From Polynucleobacter necessarius (GTDB lineage: Bacteria > Pseudomonadota > Gammaproteobacteria > Burkholderiales > Burkholderiaceae): 64,000 nt of DNA. A program made the position numbers and the translations under genes. The notes below the pieces were generated by a model. The model did no database searches, was not told the DNA's origin, and saw only the letters and a list, made by a program, of their open reading frames with translations. Location of the stretch: assembly GCF_900096765.1 (NCBI RefSeq), contig NZ_LT615228.1:378669-442668 (forward strand), given 5' to 3'. This document shows positions 10,131 to 20,300 of the stretch, piece by piece. Each line of letters starts with the position of its first letter. The first letter of the stretch is position 1.

Positions 10131-12506
10131 ATGCGTAAAGCAAAAGACTTGGTGCCGCGTGAGGCTGACCGCTTAGGAACGGTACAAGGACATCGAGATG
10201 GATTTGTTATTCCTGATGACGCTGGTGAAGATATATTCCTCTCAGAGAGAGAAATGTCCCGTGTCATGCATGGCGATAGAGTCAATGTCAGAGTTCTAGG
10301 AACAGATCGACGCGGTCGCCCTGAGGGACAAATCGTAGAGGTAGTTTTGCACGCCAATAAGGTGGTGATTGGCCGCCTTTTAAATGAAAACGGTGTGCTG
10401 ATTGTTGCCCCAGAAGATAAGCGTATTGGTCACGATATCTTGATTCCACCAAAAGGTCAGGGCCAAGCAAAGCTGGGTCAAGTCGTTAGCGTTGAAATTA
10501 TTGATTACCCAGATAGCTATCGTCAGGCAGTAGGGCGCGTAGTTGAAGTCTTAGGGGAGATCGATGATCCCGGTATGGAGATCGAAATCGCTGTTCGCAA
10601 ATACGGCGTTCCCCATGAGTTCTCAGTAGCGGCCATGAAAGAAGCAGCCGCACTGCCTGATAGCGTTCAGCAAGAGGATTTAGAAGGTCGCGTAGATTTG
10701 CGCGATGTACCATTAGTTACTATTGACGGTGCTGATGCCCGTGACTTTGATGATGCGGTTTACTGTGAGCCAGTCATGTATGGCAAGACTAAGGCTTGGC
10801 GTTTGATCGTAGCAATCGCAGACGTATCTCATTATGTAAAGCCAGGCCACCCATTGGATGATGAGGGACTTCTTCGTGCTACTTCGGTCTACTTCTCCAG
10901 AAGAGTTATTCCGATGCTGCCAGAGAAAATCTCTAACGGCCTATGCTCTCTGAACCCAGGTGTTGATCGTCTGTGTATGGTGTGCGACTCGGTGATTGAT
11001 AACAATGGCGTAGTGCTCGCATATCAATTCTATCCAGCGGTCATGCACTCGGCACAGCGCTTTACTTACGATATTGTTTGGGAGATTCTTTCTAATAGCA
11101 AGGGGCCTGAAGCCGCGCGTTTTGCGCAATTCCGCCCTTTACTGACCAATCTGTATTCACTTTTTAAGATCCTACTATCAGCCCGAGAAAAACGGGGTGC
11201 CATTGAGTTCGAAACCACTGAAACCCAAATCATTAGCAATGAGCTCGGCAAGATTTTGCGTATTGAGCCTAGACTTCGCAACGACGCTCATCGATTGATT
11301 GAAGAGTGTATGTTGACAGCCAACGTCTGTGCTGCTGACTTTATTGATAAAAATAAGCATCTCAGTCTATACCGCGTACACGGTGAGCCATCTGAGGAAA
11401 AGCTTGTCACCTTACGTCAAGTCTTGCGCACCTCAGGCTTATCGCTCGGCGGCGGTGAAAAACCCAAGCCTCGTGACTTTGCTAAATTAATGCGTGAGAT
11501 TAAAGATCGTCCTGATGCTAATATGTTGCAGTCTGTTGTTTTACGTTCTATGCAGCAAGCGATGTACCAACCTGATAACGAAGGACACTTTGGTTTAGCG
11601 TACCCAGCATATTCTCATTTCACAAGTCCAATTCGTCGTTATCCAGACCTGTTGACTCACCGCGTGATCAAGTCCATTTTGCAAAAGAAGCCGTATGCGC
11701 CTGTTTTGCCACCAAAAGTTCCCCTGAATTTAACTTTGCCTCGTAAGGGTAAGGGCAGAGAAAATGCTGTGAACGCGAAAAAATCACAAAGTGATGCTAA
11801 AGCTGTCGCAGCTAAGGGGGTCAGAGCACCAAAGGGCGCGAATGCCGCTCTCCCAATCTGGGGTCAACTCGGTGTGCACTGTTCTTCCAATGAACGGCGT
11901 GCTGATGAGGCCTCGCGTGATGTAGAGGCATGGCTCAAGTGTTACTACATGCGCGACCATTTGGGTCAAGAATACGCTGGTACGATTACCGGCGTTGCCA
12001 ATTTTGGTTTATTTGTTCAGTTGGAAAATCTCTTTGTTGAGGGCATGGTTCATGTCACTGAGCTAGGAGGTGATTATTTTCAGTACGATGAAGCTCGCCA
12101 AGAATTACGCGGTGAGCGAACTGGTATTCGTTATCGCTTAGGTGATCGAGTCCATGTGTTAGTGAGTCGCGTCGACTTGGATGCTCGAAAAATTGAATTC
12201 AGTCTGGTCAAGAACTCTGGTGTAGAGGGTAGCAGTTCATCGAATCGTCGTCAGCTGATATTGGCGGCCGATACTGGTAGACCTAGCAAGAAGGCAGCCC
12301 CCAATCGGAGTCGCCCAGATCATAAGGCGCCGCAAAAACCAAGCGGCATTAATATCAATGCCGCAAAATCGGCGGGTATTTTAGGGGCTAATCAGTCTAA
12401 GAGTAAGGCGAGTCGCAAAAATGGCAAAGCTAAGCCTGGGAGATCTGTTGGTAAACCTGCCGGTACGAAGCCGCCAGTGCGCAATACTAAAGCGCGCCGT
12501 AAATAA
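10131..12506 (+). CDS. rnr: Ribonuclease R
   Basis: RNase R is a processive 3'-5' exoribonuclease that degrades structured RNA. The 791-residue frame contains cold-shock domains at about 13-140 and the RNB catalytic domain, with metal-binding aspartates in GADARDFDDAV at 200-210. An S1 domain lies at about 610-690 (GTITGVANFGLFVQL), followed by a long Lys/Arg-rich tail. A roughly 50-residue basic insert (535-585) interrupts the end of the RNB region. Two points are odd. The helix-turn-helix domain that usually precedes the first cold-shock domain is absent, and no coding trace of it is visible in the 155 bases upstream. Also, HRDGF continues directly as VIPDD where the family normally has about three more residues. 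Total length is near normal because of the insert and tail. AAGGAAT before the ATG supports the start. Confidence 0.92.
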   Translation: MRKAKDLVPREADRLGTVQGHRDGFVIPDDAGEDIFLSEREMSRVMHGDRVNVRVLGTDRRGRPEGQIVEVVLHANKVVIGRLLNENGVLIVAPEDKRIGHDILIPPKGQGQAKLGQVVSVEIIDYPDSYRQAVGRVVEVLGEIDDPGMEIEIAVRKYGVPHEFSVAAMKEAAALPDSVQQEDLEGRVDLRDVPLVTIDGADARDFDDAVYCEPVMYGKTKAWRLIVAIADVSHYVKPGHPLDDEGLLRATSVYFSRRVIPMLPEKISNGLCSLNPGVDRLCMVCDSVIDNNGVVLAYQFYPAVMHSAQRFTYDIVWEILSNSKGPEAARFAQFRPLLTNLYSLFKILLSAREKRGAIEFETTETQIISNELGKILRIEPRLRNDAHRLIEECMLTANVCAADFIDKNKHLSLYRVHGEPSEEKLVTLRQVLRTSGLSLGGGEKPKPRDFAKLMREIKDRPDANMLQSVVLRSMQQAMYQPDNEGHFGLAYPAYSHFTSPIRRYPDLLTHRVIKSILQKKPYAPVLPPKVPLNLTLPRKGKGRENAVNAKKSQSDAKAVAAKGVRAPKGANAALPIWGQLGVHCSSNERRADEASRDVEAWLKCYYMRDHLGQEYAGTITGVANFGLFVQLENLFVEGMVHVTELGGDYFQYDEARQELRGERTGIRYRLGDRVHVLVSRVDLDARKIEFSLVKNSGVEGSSSSNRRQLILAADTGRPSKKAAPNRSRPDHKAPQKPSGININAAKSAGILGANQSKSKASRKNGKAKPGRSVGKPAGTKPPVRNTKARRK

Positions 12507-12544
12507 GTGATAAGTCAAAATATATCATAAGAGTCAATAGCAGA

Positions 12545-13300
12545 ATGAAACAAATATTAGTTGGATTTCATGCGGTTCAAGCGCGTTTGCGCGTTGATCC
12601 AGATAGCCTGAAATCGGTTTACTTTGATCCTAGTCGTCGAGATAGGCGGATGGGGGATTTCTTAAAGCAGGCAGAAGAGATATTGGGTGAACGCTTGCAT
12701 GCAGCTGATGCTGAGCGTTTACATAAATTGACTGGTCACGATCGTCATCAGGGTGTTGTTGCCTTGGCTGAAAAAATGACGGTAGCTCGTACCATCACTG
12801 AAGTCATTGAGGATGTTGAAGAGACTCAGCAAAAGCCACTATTTCTAGTCTTGGATGGCGTAACGGATCCCCATAACTTTGGCGCATGTTTGCGAGTGGC
12901 TGATGGTGCTGGAGTGAACGCTGTTGTGATCCCAAAAGATCGTTCAGCCTCCATCAATGCCACAGTAAGCAAAGTATCTAGTGGCGCTTCCGAGGTGATA
13001 CCGGTGATTACCGTTACCAACTTAGTACGCAGCATGAAAGAGATGCAAGAAGCGGGCGTCTGGCTCATTGGGACTGATGATGAGGCAGAAAAGTCTATCT
13101 ACGATATTGATCTCAAGGGATCTATCGCTATCGTGATGGGTGCTGAAGGTGAGGGTATGCGTCGCCTCACAAAAGAAACCTGTGATGAGTTGGTGCACAT
13201 TCCTATGCAAGGTGTAGTTTCTAGTTTGAATGTATCCGTTGCTAGTGGCGTATGTTTGTATGAGGCCCTGCGACAACGTCTTGCTAAAACCACTAAATAA
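12545..13300 (+). CDS. rlmB: 23S rRNA (guanosine-2'-O-)-methyltransferase RlmB
   Basis: The 251-residue SPOUT methyltransferase has an N-terminal substrate-binding domain (GFHAVQARLR) and the three SPOUT motifs: LDGVTDPHNFGACLR at about 101-115, GAEGEGMRRL, and the C-terminal IPMQGVVSSLNVSVASG knot. RlmB methylates G2251 in the peptidyl-transferase P loop of 23S rRNA. It starts 38 bases after rnr, an rnr-rlmB pairing also found in other proteobacteria. It looks intact. Confidence 0.93.
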   Translation: MKQILVGFHAVQARLRVDPDSLKSVYFDPSRRDRRMGDFLKQAEEILGERLHAADAERLHKLTGHDRHQGVVALAEKMTVARTITEVIEDVEETQQKPLFLVLDGVTDPHNFGACLRVADGAGVNAVVIPKDRSASINATVSKVSSGASEVIPVITVTNLVRSMKEMQEAGVWLIGTDDEAEKSIYDIDLKGSIAIVMGAEGEGMRRLTKETCDELVHIPMQGVVSSLNVSVASGVCLYEALRQRLAKTTK

Positions 13301-13339
13301 GCCTAAGCTGAAATATCAAAACAAACTAAGGGGGTTTAT

Positions 13340-13519
13340 ATGAAATGCAATGTTGGCCACACTGATCGCGTTCTTCGTATGACAGTTGGCGTCACCCTGA
13401 TGGGTTTGGCTGGATTCGGAATTACTGGCCCTTGGGCTTGGATCGGAATTGCTTTAACTGGGGCGCTTGGTTATTGCGGGGCTTATAGCTTGCTTGGCAT
13501 CAATACTGCCAAAAAATAA
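13340..13519 (+). CDS. Small DUF2892-type membrane protein, 59 residues
   Basis: This short frame starts at ATG 13340 after AAGGGGG and ends TAA 13517-13519. It begins MKCNVGHTDRVLR and carries two hydrophobic stretches (about 14-30 and 33-53) with GPWAWIGIALTGALGYC between and within them. The NVG-xx-DR-xxR start followed by two helices and a Cys is the DUF2892/YgaP-membrane-domain pattern. The function is not known, though relatives are often fused to or near rhodanese-like proteins. The strong ribosome site and clean pattern make it a real gene. Confidence 0.85.
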   Translation: MKCNVGHTDRVLRMTVGVTLMGLAGFGITGPWAWIGIALTGALGYCGAYSLLGINTAKK

Positions 13520-13570
13520 CTGGCACGACAAATCGAAAAGACCGCCTTGGGGCTGTTTTTCTTTTGAGAT

Positions 13571-14548
13571 TTATTTTGAAAGCAAAGTCTCTAGCTTTTC
13601 TGTATCAATGCAGAAGTTACGAATGCCTTCAGCTAGTTTCTCCGTGGCCATTGCATCATTATTCAGTTGCAATCTAAAGCTAGATTCATCTAATTTGAGT
13701 GGCACAATCTTTTCAGTACTTAAGGCTGCTTTCGCGTTGGCTGCATCCAGCTTCTTGATCACAGTCATCGTTCCTGCGCTTAAATCAGCCAATAGCTCAG
13801 GACTAATTGTCAATAAATCACAGCCTGCAAGCTCTAAAATCTGAGTGGTATTGCGAAAGCTGGCGCCCATAATTTCAGTGGGGATGCCAAAGTGTTTGTA
13901 ATAGTGAAATATTCGTTTAACGGAGCTTACGCCAGGATCATTTGCGCCACCATGATTGGCGTCACTCCAATTGGCTCCTAGCTTGGCCTTGTGCCAATCG
14001 GTAATTCGGCCTACAAATGGTGAAATCAATTTTGCATTTGCAGCGCCACAGGCCGCTGCTTGCACAAGCGAGAATAGCAAGGTCATATTGCAATGAATTC
14101 CTTCTGCCTCTAACTCTTTTGCGGCTGCAATGCCCTCCCAGGTGGCTGCCAACTTAATTAAGATGCGCTGACGATTGATGCCATGGGATTCATATAAACC
14201 AATTAAATGTTTTGCTTTAGTGATGGTTGCTTTGGTATCAAAAGATAGTCTGGCATCGACCTCTGTCGATACGCGGCCGGGAACAATTTTTAAGATTTCT
14301 AAACCAAATGCAACCAAGATGTAGTCAACTAGCTCGGTGGGGTTTAAATCTGGGTGAGCAGCTTTGACGGTATTAACCAAGGATTGGTAATTCGGTTGCT
14401 GGGCAGCCTTTAAAATGAGTGAGGGGTTGGTGGTGGCATCTTGGGGTTGAAACTCTTTCATGCGCTCAAAATCGCCGGTATCGGCGACTACCGTTGTCAA
14501 TTGCTTGAGCTGCTCGAGTTTGCTTTGGGCTAAAGAGTTGCTATTCAT
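13571..14548 (-). CDS. tal: Transaldolase
   Basis: Transaldolase moves a dihydroxyacetone unit between sedoheptulose 7-phosphate and glyceraldehyde 3-phosphate in the non-oxidative pentose phosphate pathway. The 325-residue protein has the DATTNPS motif at about 38-44, Asp23, the Schiff-base Lys132 in [11 protein letters not shown], and [10 protein letters not shown]. Length matches TalB-type enzymes. It is transcribed away from rpiA, which acts in the same pathway, and the two starts are separated by about 95 bases that must hold both promoters. No damage is seen. Confidence 0.95.
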   Translation of the reverse strand: MNSNSLAQSKLEQLKQLTTVVADTGDFERMKEFQPQDATTNPSLILKAAQQPNYQSLVNTVKAAHPDLNPTELVDYILVAFGLEILKIVPGRVSTEVDARLSFDTKATITKAKHLIGLYESHGINRQRILIKLAATWEGIAAAKELEAEGIHCNMTLLFSLVQAAACGAANAKLISPFVGRITDWHKAKLGANWSDANHGGANDPGVSSVKRIFHYYKHFGIPTEIMGASFRNTTQILELAGCDLLTISPELLADLSAGTMTVIKKLDAANAKAALSTEKIVPLKLDESSFRLQLNNDAMATEKLAEGIRNFCIDTEKLETLLSK

Positions 14549-14643
14549 GGCTAATTTAGTCTGCTTTAAAAGGTTTTTCTATCATATGATAGATGTATTA
14601 AATACTCAGTTCCAATAAAGGTATAAGGGCATTGCGCAGTTAT

Positions 14644-15354
14644 ATGAACCAGGATCAACTCAAGCAAATGGTAGGCGAGGCAGCTCGTGATGAGGTGCTC
14701 AAGCTTCCTGCAGGTCAGGTATTGGGCGTTGGTACGGGCTCTACTGCGAACTGCTTTATTGATGCCCTGGCGCTGCATAAAGATCATTTTGCGGGAACAA
14801 TCTCTAGCTCAAATGCTACTACCGAGCGCCTACTAAAGTATGGCTTCAAAGTACTCGATCCAAATGATGTCCAAGGCCTGCCTGCTTACGTAGATGGTGC
14901 AGATGAGATTGATCCGTTGGGGAATATGATCAAAGGTGGGGGCGGAGCGCTGACACGCGAGAAGATTATTGCCTCTATGGCCAAGCAATTTATTTGCATT
15001 TGCGACTCTTCTAAGCAAGTGCCTGTCTTAGGTAAATTTGCGCTTCCCGTTGAGATTATTCCGCTAGCTAAAGGTGTAGTTAGCCGTGAGCTGGAGAAGT
15101 TTGGAGGTAAAGTCACTCTACGTTTAGCCAAAAGTACTAGAGCAGACTTAAATCAAACTCCAAGCGAGCCTTTTGTTACGGATAACGGCGGCTGGATTTT
15201 AGATATGTCGGGATTGCAAATCACAGATCCAATCAATTTGGAGGCGCAAATCAATCAAATTGCTGGCGTCATTACTGTTGGCCTCTTTGCAAAAGAAAAA
15301 GCCAATATCTTGTTGGTCAGTAATGCCTCTGAGGTTGAGCGTATTACTTTCTAA
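14644..15354 (+). CDS. rpiA: Ribose-5-phosphate isomerase A
   Basis: RpiA interconverts ribulose 5-phosphate and ribose 5-phosphate. From ATG 14644 the product is 236 residues; a TTG at 14632 is a weaker option. GVGTGST at about 29-35 binds the phosphate, DGADEID at 80-86 holds catalytic acids, and KGGGGALTREK at about 92-102 contains the conserved lysine. It is divergent from tal, an arrangement that pairs two pentose phosphate enzymes. It ends 30 bases before a hairpin that belongs mainly to a minus-strand transcript. Confidence 0.95.
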   Translation: MNQDQLKQMVGEAARDEVLKLPAGQVLGVGTGSTANCFIDALALHKDHFAGTISSSNATTERLLKYGFKVLDPNDVQGLPAYVDGADEIDPLGNMIKGGGGALTREKIIASMAKQFICICDSSKQVPVLGKFALPVEIIPLAKGVVSRELEKFGGKVTLRLAKSTRADLNQTPSEPFVTDNGGWILDMSGLQITDPINLEAQINQIAGVITVGLFAKEKANILLVSNASEVERITF

Positions 15355-15383
15355 CTGCTGCTCTAGAAGATTTATTTAGGGAA

Positions 15384-15415
15384 TAAAAAACCCGACGGGG
15401 TATGCCCATCGGGTT
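15384..15415 (-). terminator. Rho-independent terminator of small RNA candidate
   Basis: On the minus strand AACCCGATGGG pairs with CCCCGTCGGGTT (one wobble) and is followed by a run of six T. On the plus strand the T run is interrupted, so it should serve the minus-strand transcript best, and perhaps rpiA weakly. Confidence 0.8.
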
Positions 15416-15541
15416 GTTTGCCATGGTTTGCATGGCGCAGGCGCTCGGAAGGTATTTGGTTCCTTAGCCTATAAGCGCATAGATGCGCTTATTTTTATTG
15501 GCTTTCGCCAATGTAGCGGGGCACTCTCTCTGCCTCACCAC
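15384..15541 (-). ncRNA. Candidate small RNA of about 158 nt
   Basis: On the minus strand a consensus promoter is followed by about 158 bases without a reading frame and then a strong intrinsic terminator. The predicted transcript holds several clean hairpins: a 10-bp perfect stem with a 2-base turn at 15471-15492, a 6-bp stem at 15497-15512 with a TTTC/GAAA loop, a 6-bp stem GCCATG/CATGGC near 15420-15436, and the terminator. The size and isolated position between rpiA and yggX would suit 6S RNA or an Hfq-dependent regulator, but I could not match it to a known family by eye. Confidence 0.6.
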
Positions 15542-15547
15542 GATTAC

Positions 15548-15576
15548 ATCCTATGCCTGTGTTTTTACTGTGTCAA
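15548..15576 (-). promoter_or_regulatory. Sigma-70 promoter of the small RNA candidate
   Basis: On the minus strand TTGACA (15576-15571) is followed after exactly 17 bases by TAGGAT (15553-15548). This is the strongest sigma-70-like promoter I noticed in the window. It predicts transcription start near 15541 and reads into a non-coding stretch. Confidence 0.75.
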
Positions 15577-15635
15577 CAATAAAAACTTCTTTTGAGAAAT
15601 ATTTTTATGCTGTATCGCAATACTAAAGTCGCAAT

Positions 15636-15908
15636 TTACTCAGCAGGTGGCACGTAGCCTTGAGCCATATCGGCACCACCTTCAAAGAAGTATTTCTCAA
15701 CTTGTTTTAAGAGATATTGGCGTGCGCGGGGATCGGCCATATTTAGGCGGTTTTCATTAATCAGCATAGTTTGTTGTTTCAGCCAAGCAGCCCAAGCTTC
15801 CTTGGAGACTTGATTCCAAATACGTTTGCCTAGCTCGCCGGGTAATGGGGCAAAATCCATGCCCTCAGCTTCTTTGTTTAATTTGATGCATTGAACCATG
15901 CGTGCCAT
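15636..15908 (-). CDS. Fe(2+)-trafficking / oxidative damage protection protein YggX
   Basis: The 90-residue product begins [16 protein letters not shown] and contains [27 protein letters not shown] and ending YVPPAE, the complete YggX pattern with the conserved Cys at residue 7. YggX protects iron-sulfur clusters against oxidative damage. It lies 14 bases downstream of argA on the same strand, so probably shares its transcript. It is intact, which contrasts with the broken peroxide-stress gene yaaA elsewhere in the window. Confidence 0.93.
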   Translation of the reverse strand: MARMVQCIKLNKEAEGMDFAPLPGELGKRIWNQVSKEAWAAWLKQQTMLINENRLNMADPRARQYLLKQVEKYFFEGGADMAQGYVPPAE

Positions 15909-15922
15909 CTGTAATGCCTTTC

Positions 15923-17287
15923 TTATAGATCTTTCGTTAAAACCATGGACTTGCGATCCCAGTTATAAATTTGCTTTCTTTCTTCTGGCAGATCATCAAC
16001 CGTAGCGCGTTTGAAGCCACGCTTGAGGAACCAGTGTTCTGTTCTGGTTGTCAGAACAAATAATTTTTTGATGCCCTCTTGTTTGGCTCTCATTTCAATA
16101 CGTTTGAGTAATCTTTCACCGTCACCAGAGCCTTGAACGTCAGGATCGACAGCTAGGCAGGCAAGTTCGCCCACTCCATTAGGGAATGGGAAGAGGGCGG
16201 CGCAGCCAAAGAGTACACGGTCATGCTCAATGACGGAGAATCGATGAATATCGCGCTCGATGACATCTTGACCGCGGGCAGCAAGAATACCTTCCTCTTC
16301 AAGCGGCATGGTGAGTTGCAAGATGCCACCCACGTCATCTTGATTGGCCTCACGCAAGTTTTCGATGTCGGATGAAGCCAACATCATGCCGATACCGTCA
16401 TGGGTAAATAACTCTTCGAGCAATGCGCCATCTTGATTGCAAGGCAGAAAGTGAACGCGGCTCACACCAGCGCGAATTGCTTTACCAGAGATATTGAGAA
16501 GACTCTTCATGCCAGGATCTAAGTCTTTATTCTGCGCAACATAATCATGAAGTTGTGGCATTGAGAGTTCTGTGATGAGGTCGCCTTCTGCATCACGCAA
16601 ACCATCGTAAGGACTTAAGAAAATCAATTTATCTGCTTTGAGTGCAGCAGCAGTAGAAGCCGCTACATCCTCATATGCAAGATTAAACGCTTGTCCAGTT
16701 GGCGAAAAACCAAGAGGTGAAAGCAGCACAATTTTGTTGCTATCCAAAGAGAGCTTGATAGAGGTTGAGTCAACTTTGCGAACCAAGCCGGTATGAATGT
16801 AATCAACGCCCTCAACAACCCCAACTGGCATTGCGGTAATAAAGTTACCAGAGATCACAGAAATACGTGAGCCTGCCATTGGTGTATTTGGCAGACCGCG
16901 ACTAAAGGCTGCTTCAATATCAAGGCGTAATTCACCAGCAGCTTCTTTGACGCACTCTAATGCAGCGGCATCGGTAATCCGATAGCTATGCATAGCGCTC
17001 TTGCCAAACTTGCTCTTAATCTTGCGCAGCATGAACTGCTCTTCAATTTGTGGTCGAATACCATGAACCAACACAATCCTCATACCCATGGCATGCAGCA
17101 TGGCGATATCTTCAATGAGATTTTCCAGGCCGATTTCTTGAACCAGTTCGCCAGCAAAGGCAATTACAAAGGTCTTCTCTCGGAAGCTGTGGATGTAGGG
17201 CGCAACATCGCGCAACCATCCCACAAAAGGGAAATTAGAAGTGGATTCTTCGGCGCCTGGCGCCTGGTTTGGTGGATTTGTCGGCAT
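15923..17287 (-). CDS. argA: N-acetylglutamate synthase
   Basis: ArgA acetylates glutamate, the first step of arginine synthesis. The 454-residue protein has an N-terminal amino-acid-kinase-like domain (about 30-290, with [13 protein letters not shown] and [14 protein letters not shown]) and a C-terminal GNAT acetyltransferase domain (about 305-450, with [16 protein letters not shown] as the acetyl-CoA loop). This is the classical two-domain enzyme, which is usually feedback-inhibited by arginine. The start at 17287 is an ATG, 17 bases before the divergent hrpA start. It is followed by yggX. Confidence 0.93.
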   Translation of the reverse strand: MPTNPPNQAPGAEESTSNFPFVGWLRDVAPYIHSFREKTFVIAFAGELVQEIGLENLIEDIAMLHAMGMRIVLVHGIRPQIEEQFMLRKIKSKFGKSAMHSYRITDAAALECVKEAAGELRLDIEAAFSRGLPNTPMAGSRISVISGNFITAMPVGVVEGVDYIHTGLVRKVDSTSIKLSLDSNKIVLLSPLGFSPTGQAFNLAYEDVAASTAAALKADKLIFLSPYDGLRDAEGDLITELSMPQLHDYVAQNKDLDPGMKSLLNISGKAIRAGVSRVHFLPCNQDGALLEELFTHDGIGMMLASSDIENLREANQDDVGGILQLTMPLEEEGILAARGQDVIERDIHRFSVIEHDRVLFGCAALFPFPNGVGELACLAVDPDVQGSGDGERLLKRIEMRAKQEGIKKLFVLTTRTEHWFLKRGFKRATVDDLPEERKQIYNWDRKSMVLTKDL

Positions 17288-17304
17288 AGTGAGAAAATTA
17301 TAGG

Positions 17305-20300
17305 GTGCAAGAGTCTATAAACCAACAAAAACCCCAAGCTAACTCTCAGCGTGTGCTCGCTTCCAACACCGGGCGTCGGCTAGAAATTCGCTTTCCCGAG
17401 GAATTACCTGTCTCTGGTCAGCGTCAGCTCATCAAGGATGCGCTCTTCAATCATCAGGTGGTCATTGTTTGTGGTGAGACGGGTTCAGGCAAGACTACGC
17501 AGCTCCCCAAGATCTGTTTGGATCTTGGCCGAGGGACGATCAATGGAGGCAAGTTGATTGGGCATACCCAGCCACGGCGTATTGCTGCCACTGCCACGGC
17601 TAAGCGCATTGCACAGGAGCTCGGCTCTCCCATTGGTCAAGATGTAGGCTACCAGGTTCGCTTTGCTGATAAAACTAGTAACACCGCTTCGATTAAGTTG
17701 ATGACCGATGGCATTTTGCTGGCCGAGACTCAAAGAGATCCTCAGCTGCGGGCTTATGACACGCTAATCATTGACGAAGCACACGAGCGTAGTCTCAATA
17801 TTGATTTTTTATTGGGTTATCTACGACAGTTATTGCCGAAAAGGCCCGATCTCAAGCTCATCATCACCTCTGCCACGATTGATGCCCAGCGCTTTGCAGA
17901 ACATTTTGCGCTCAATGGCAAAGTTGCTCCTGTGATTGAGGTAAGCGGCAGATTATTTCCGGTTCAGCAGAGGTACTCGCCATTAGAGCTAGATGCTAAG
18001 TCTGATGGCAAAAAAGAATCTAAGCTTGCCAAAGAGATTCCAGAGGCTGTTGCAGAAGAGATTGCCAAGTTGTGGCGAGAGGGGGCAGCTGGCGCTGGGG
18101 ATGTTTTAGTGTTTTTACCGGGTGAGCGTGAGATTCGGGATTGCGCTGAAGCGCTTAGAAAAGATCATGTCTTACAACAACGTTTTCATCCAGAAGTGTT
18201 GAGCCTATTTGCTCGTCAATCTGTTGCCGAGCAAGAGAGGGTGTTTAGTCCTGGGAACGGTCGCCGCATTATATTGACTACTAACGTTGCTGAAACATCC
18301 TTAACCGTTCCGAACATTCGTTACGTTATTGATAGTGGCCTGGCAAGAGTGAAGCGCTATTCTTATCGGAACAAGGTAGAGCAGCTACAGATCGAGCCCA
18401 TCTCTCAGGCGGCAGCTAATCAGCGAGCGGGTCGCTGTGGTCGTGTTTCAGATGGTATATGCGTGCGCCTCTATAGCGAACAAGACTATCAAGCTCGTCC
18501 AAAATTTACCGACCCAGAAATTTTACGTAGCTCACTTGCAGCAGTGTTGTTACGGATGAGTTCATTGCGTTTATCGAAGATTCAGCATTTCCCATTTATT
18601 GATAAGCCCCTAGGAAGAGCAATTGCCGATGGCGTGCAATTATTGGATGAGCTCGACGCTATTGAGTTTGATGAATCTGTTCCTAGGGATGGAAAAGAGC
18701 TAAATAATAGCTTTAAGCTGACTCGAATTGGCAAGCAATTGGCTGATCTCCCGCTTGACCCTCGTATAGGTAGGATGCTCTTAGCGGCCAAAGAGCAGAA
18801 TGCTCTTAAAGAGGTCACCATTATTGCCTCGGCATTAGCAACACAAGACCCACGCGAGCGACCCATGGATCAGGGCGCAGCTGCTGATCAAGCGCATTTG
18901 CAGTTTGCTGATGAGCGTTCCGAGTTCTTGAGTTTTGTAAAGCTGTGGAATTGGTATCAAGATGCCTTGCAGCATAAACACAGCAATCGCCAGTTAGAAA
19001 CGCTCTGTCGTAGTAAATTTTTATCACCAAGACGTTTGCGCGAGTGGCGTGATGTGCATGGTCAATTGCACACCATGCTGGGGGAGAAGGGCTGGAAAGA
19101 AAATGACAGCCCAGCAACGTATGAGCAAGTGCATTTATCTCTGCTGACGGGCTTATTAGGATATGTTGCCAAAAAAGAAGAGGATGAAAAGTCTTCTGAT
19201 CGCAACAGCAAGACTGGTGGCTATGTGGGTGCTAGAGGTATTCGACCTTTTATCTGGCCAGGCTCAACCATCGGCAAAAAAGCGGGCGCTTGGGTTTTGG
19301 CGGGTGAGTTACAAGAAACCAGTCGTATGTATGCTCGTACCATTGCGAAGATCGAGCCGCAGTGGGTAGAAAAAGTGGCTGCCCATCGCCTGATTAAATC
19401 CTTGAGCGATCCATTTTGGGATAACCGCCAAGGTGAGGTATTGGCTTTTGAGCGGGGCACCTTATATGGCTTACCCATTTATCACGGACGCCGAGTACGT
19501 TACGAGCCGCACAATCTTGAGGAAGCGCGTGAACTCTTTATCAGACAGGCCTTAGTACAAGAGGAACTGTTTGGGCGCATGGATACGCCCGCGTTACAGC
19601 GTGAGACGGAGTCCGATGCCAAGAAAAAATATCCAGGCATGTTTGGTTTCTTTTGGCATAACCGCCGCCTCATTAAGGAAATCGAAGCTCTAGAGCATCG
19701 CTCACGACGCCCTGATGTATTGGTCGATGACGAACTACTCTTTGCTTTTTATGATTCCCGCATACCCAAGGGAGTCTGTAATCGTGAAGACCTTAAAGCA
19801 GCGCTCAAGAATTCTGCTGACTTAGATAGCCAGCTCCGCCTTGAAAAGGCGGATCTGATGCGCCATGAGGCTGCTGGTATTACAGTAGATCGTTATCCCA
19901 AGACGATGAAGCTAGGAGGCGCGCAGCTGAATCTGACTTATCACTTTGAACCCAGTAGCCCCAAGGATGGCGTCACTCTCGTAGTGCCTTTGGCACAACT
20001 TAATCAAATCGATGGTCGTCGTTGCGAGTGGCTGGTTCCTGGCATGTGTGAAGAAAAAATATTGCTGCTGCTCAAAACCTTGCCACAAAAACTGAGACAT
20101 CATTGTGTGCCACTGCCTGATTATGCGAAGTCTTATTTAGAACGAAAATTAGAATCCGACCAGTTTGGGGCCGGTGATTTTTTAGATAGCTTGATTGAAG
20201 ACATTCGCAAAGAGCGTGGTTTAGAAATCAAACGCACTGACTTTAGACCCGAAGCATTGCCGTTACACTCCTCCATGAACTTTCGATTGATTGATGAGCA

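Noticed and set aside
13520..13565. Possible terminator between the DUF2892 and tal genes
   Set aside because: The potential stem has several mismatches (AAAAGACCGCC against GGGGCTGTTTT), so I could not support it as working.
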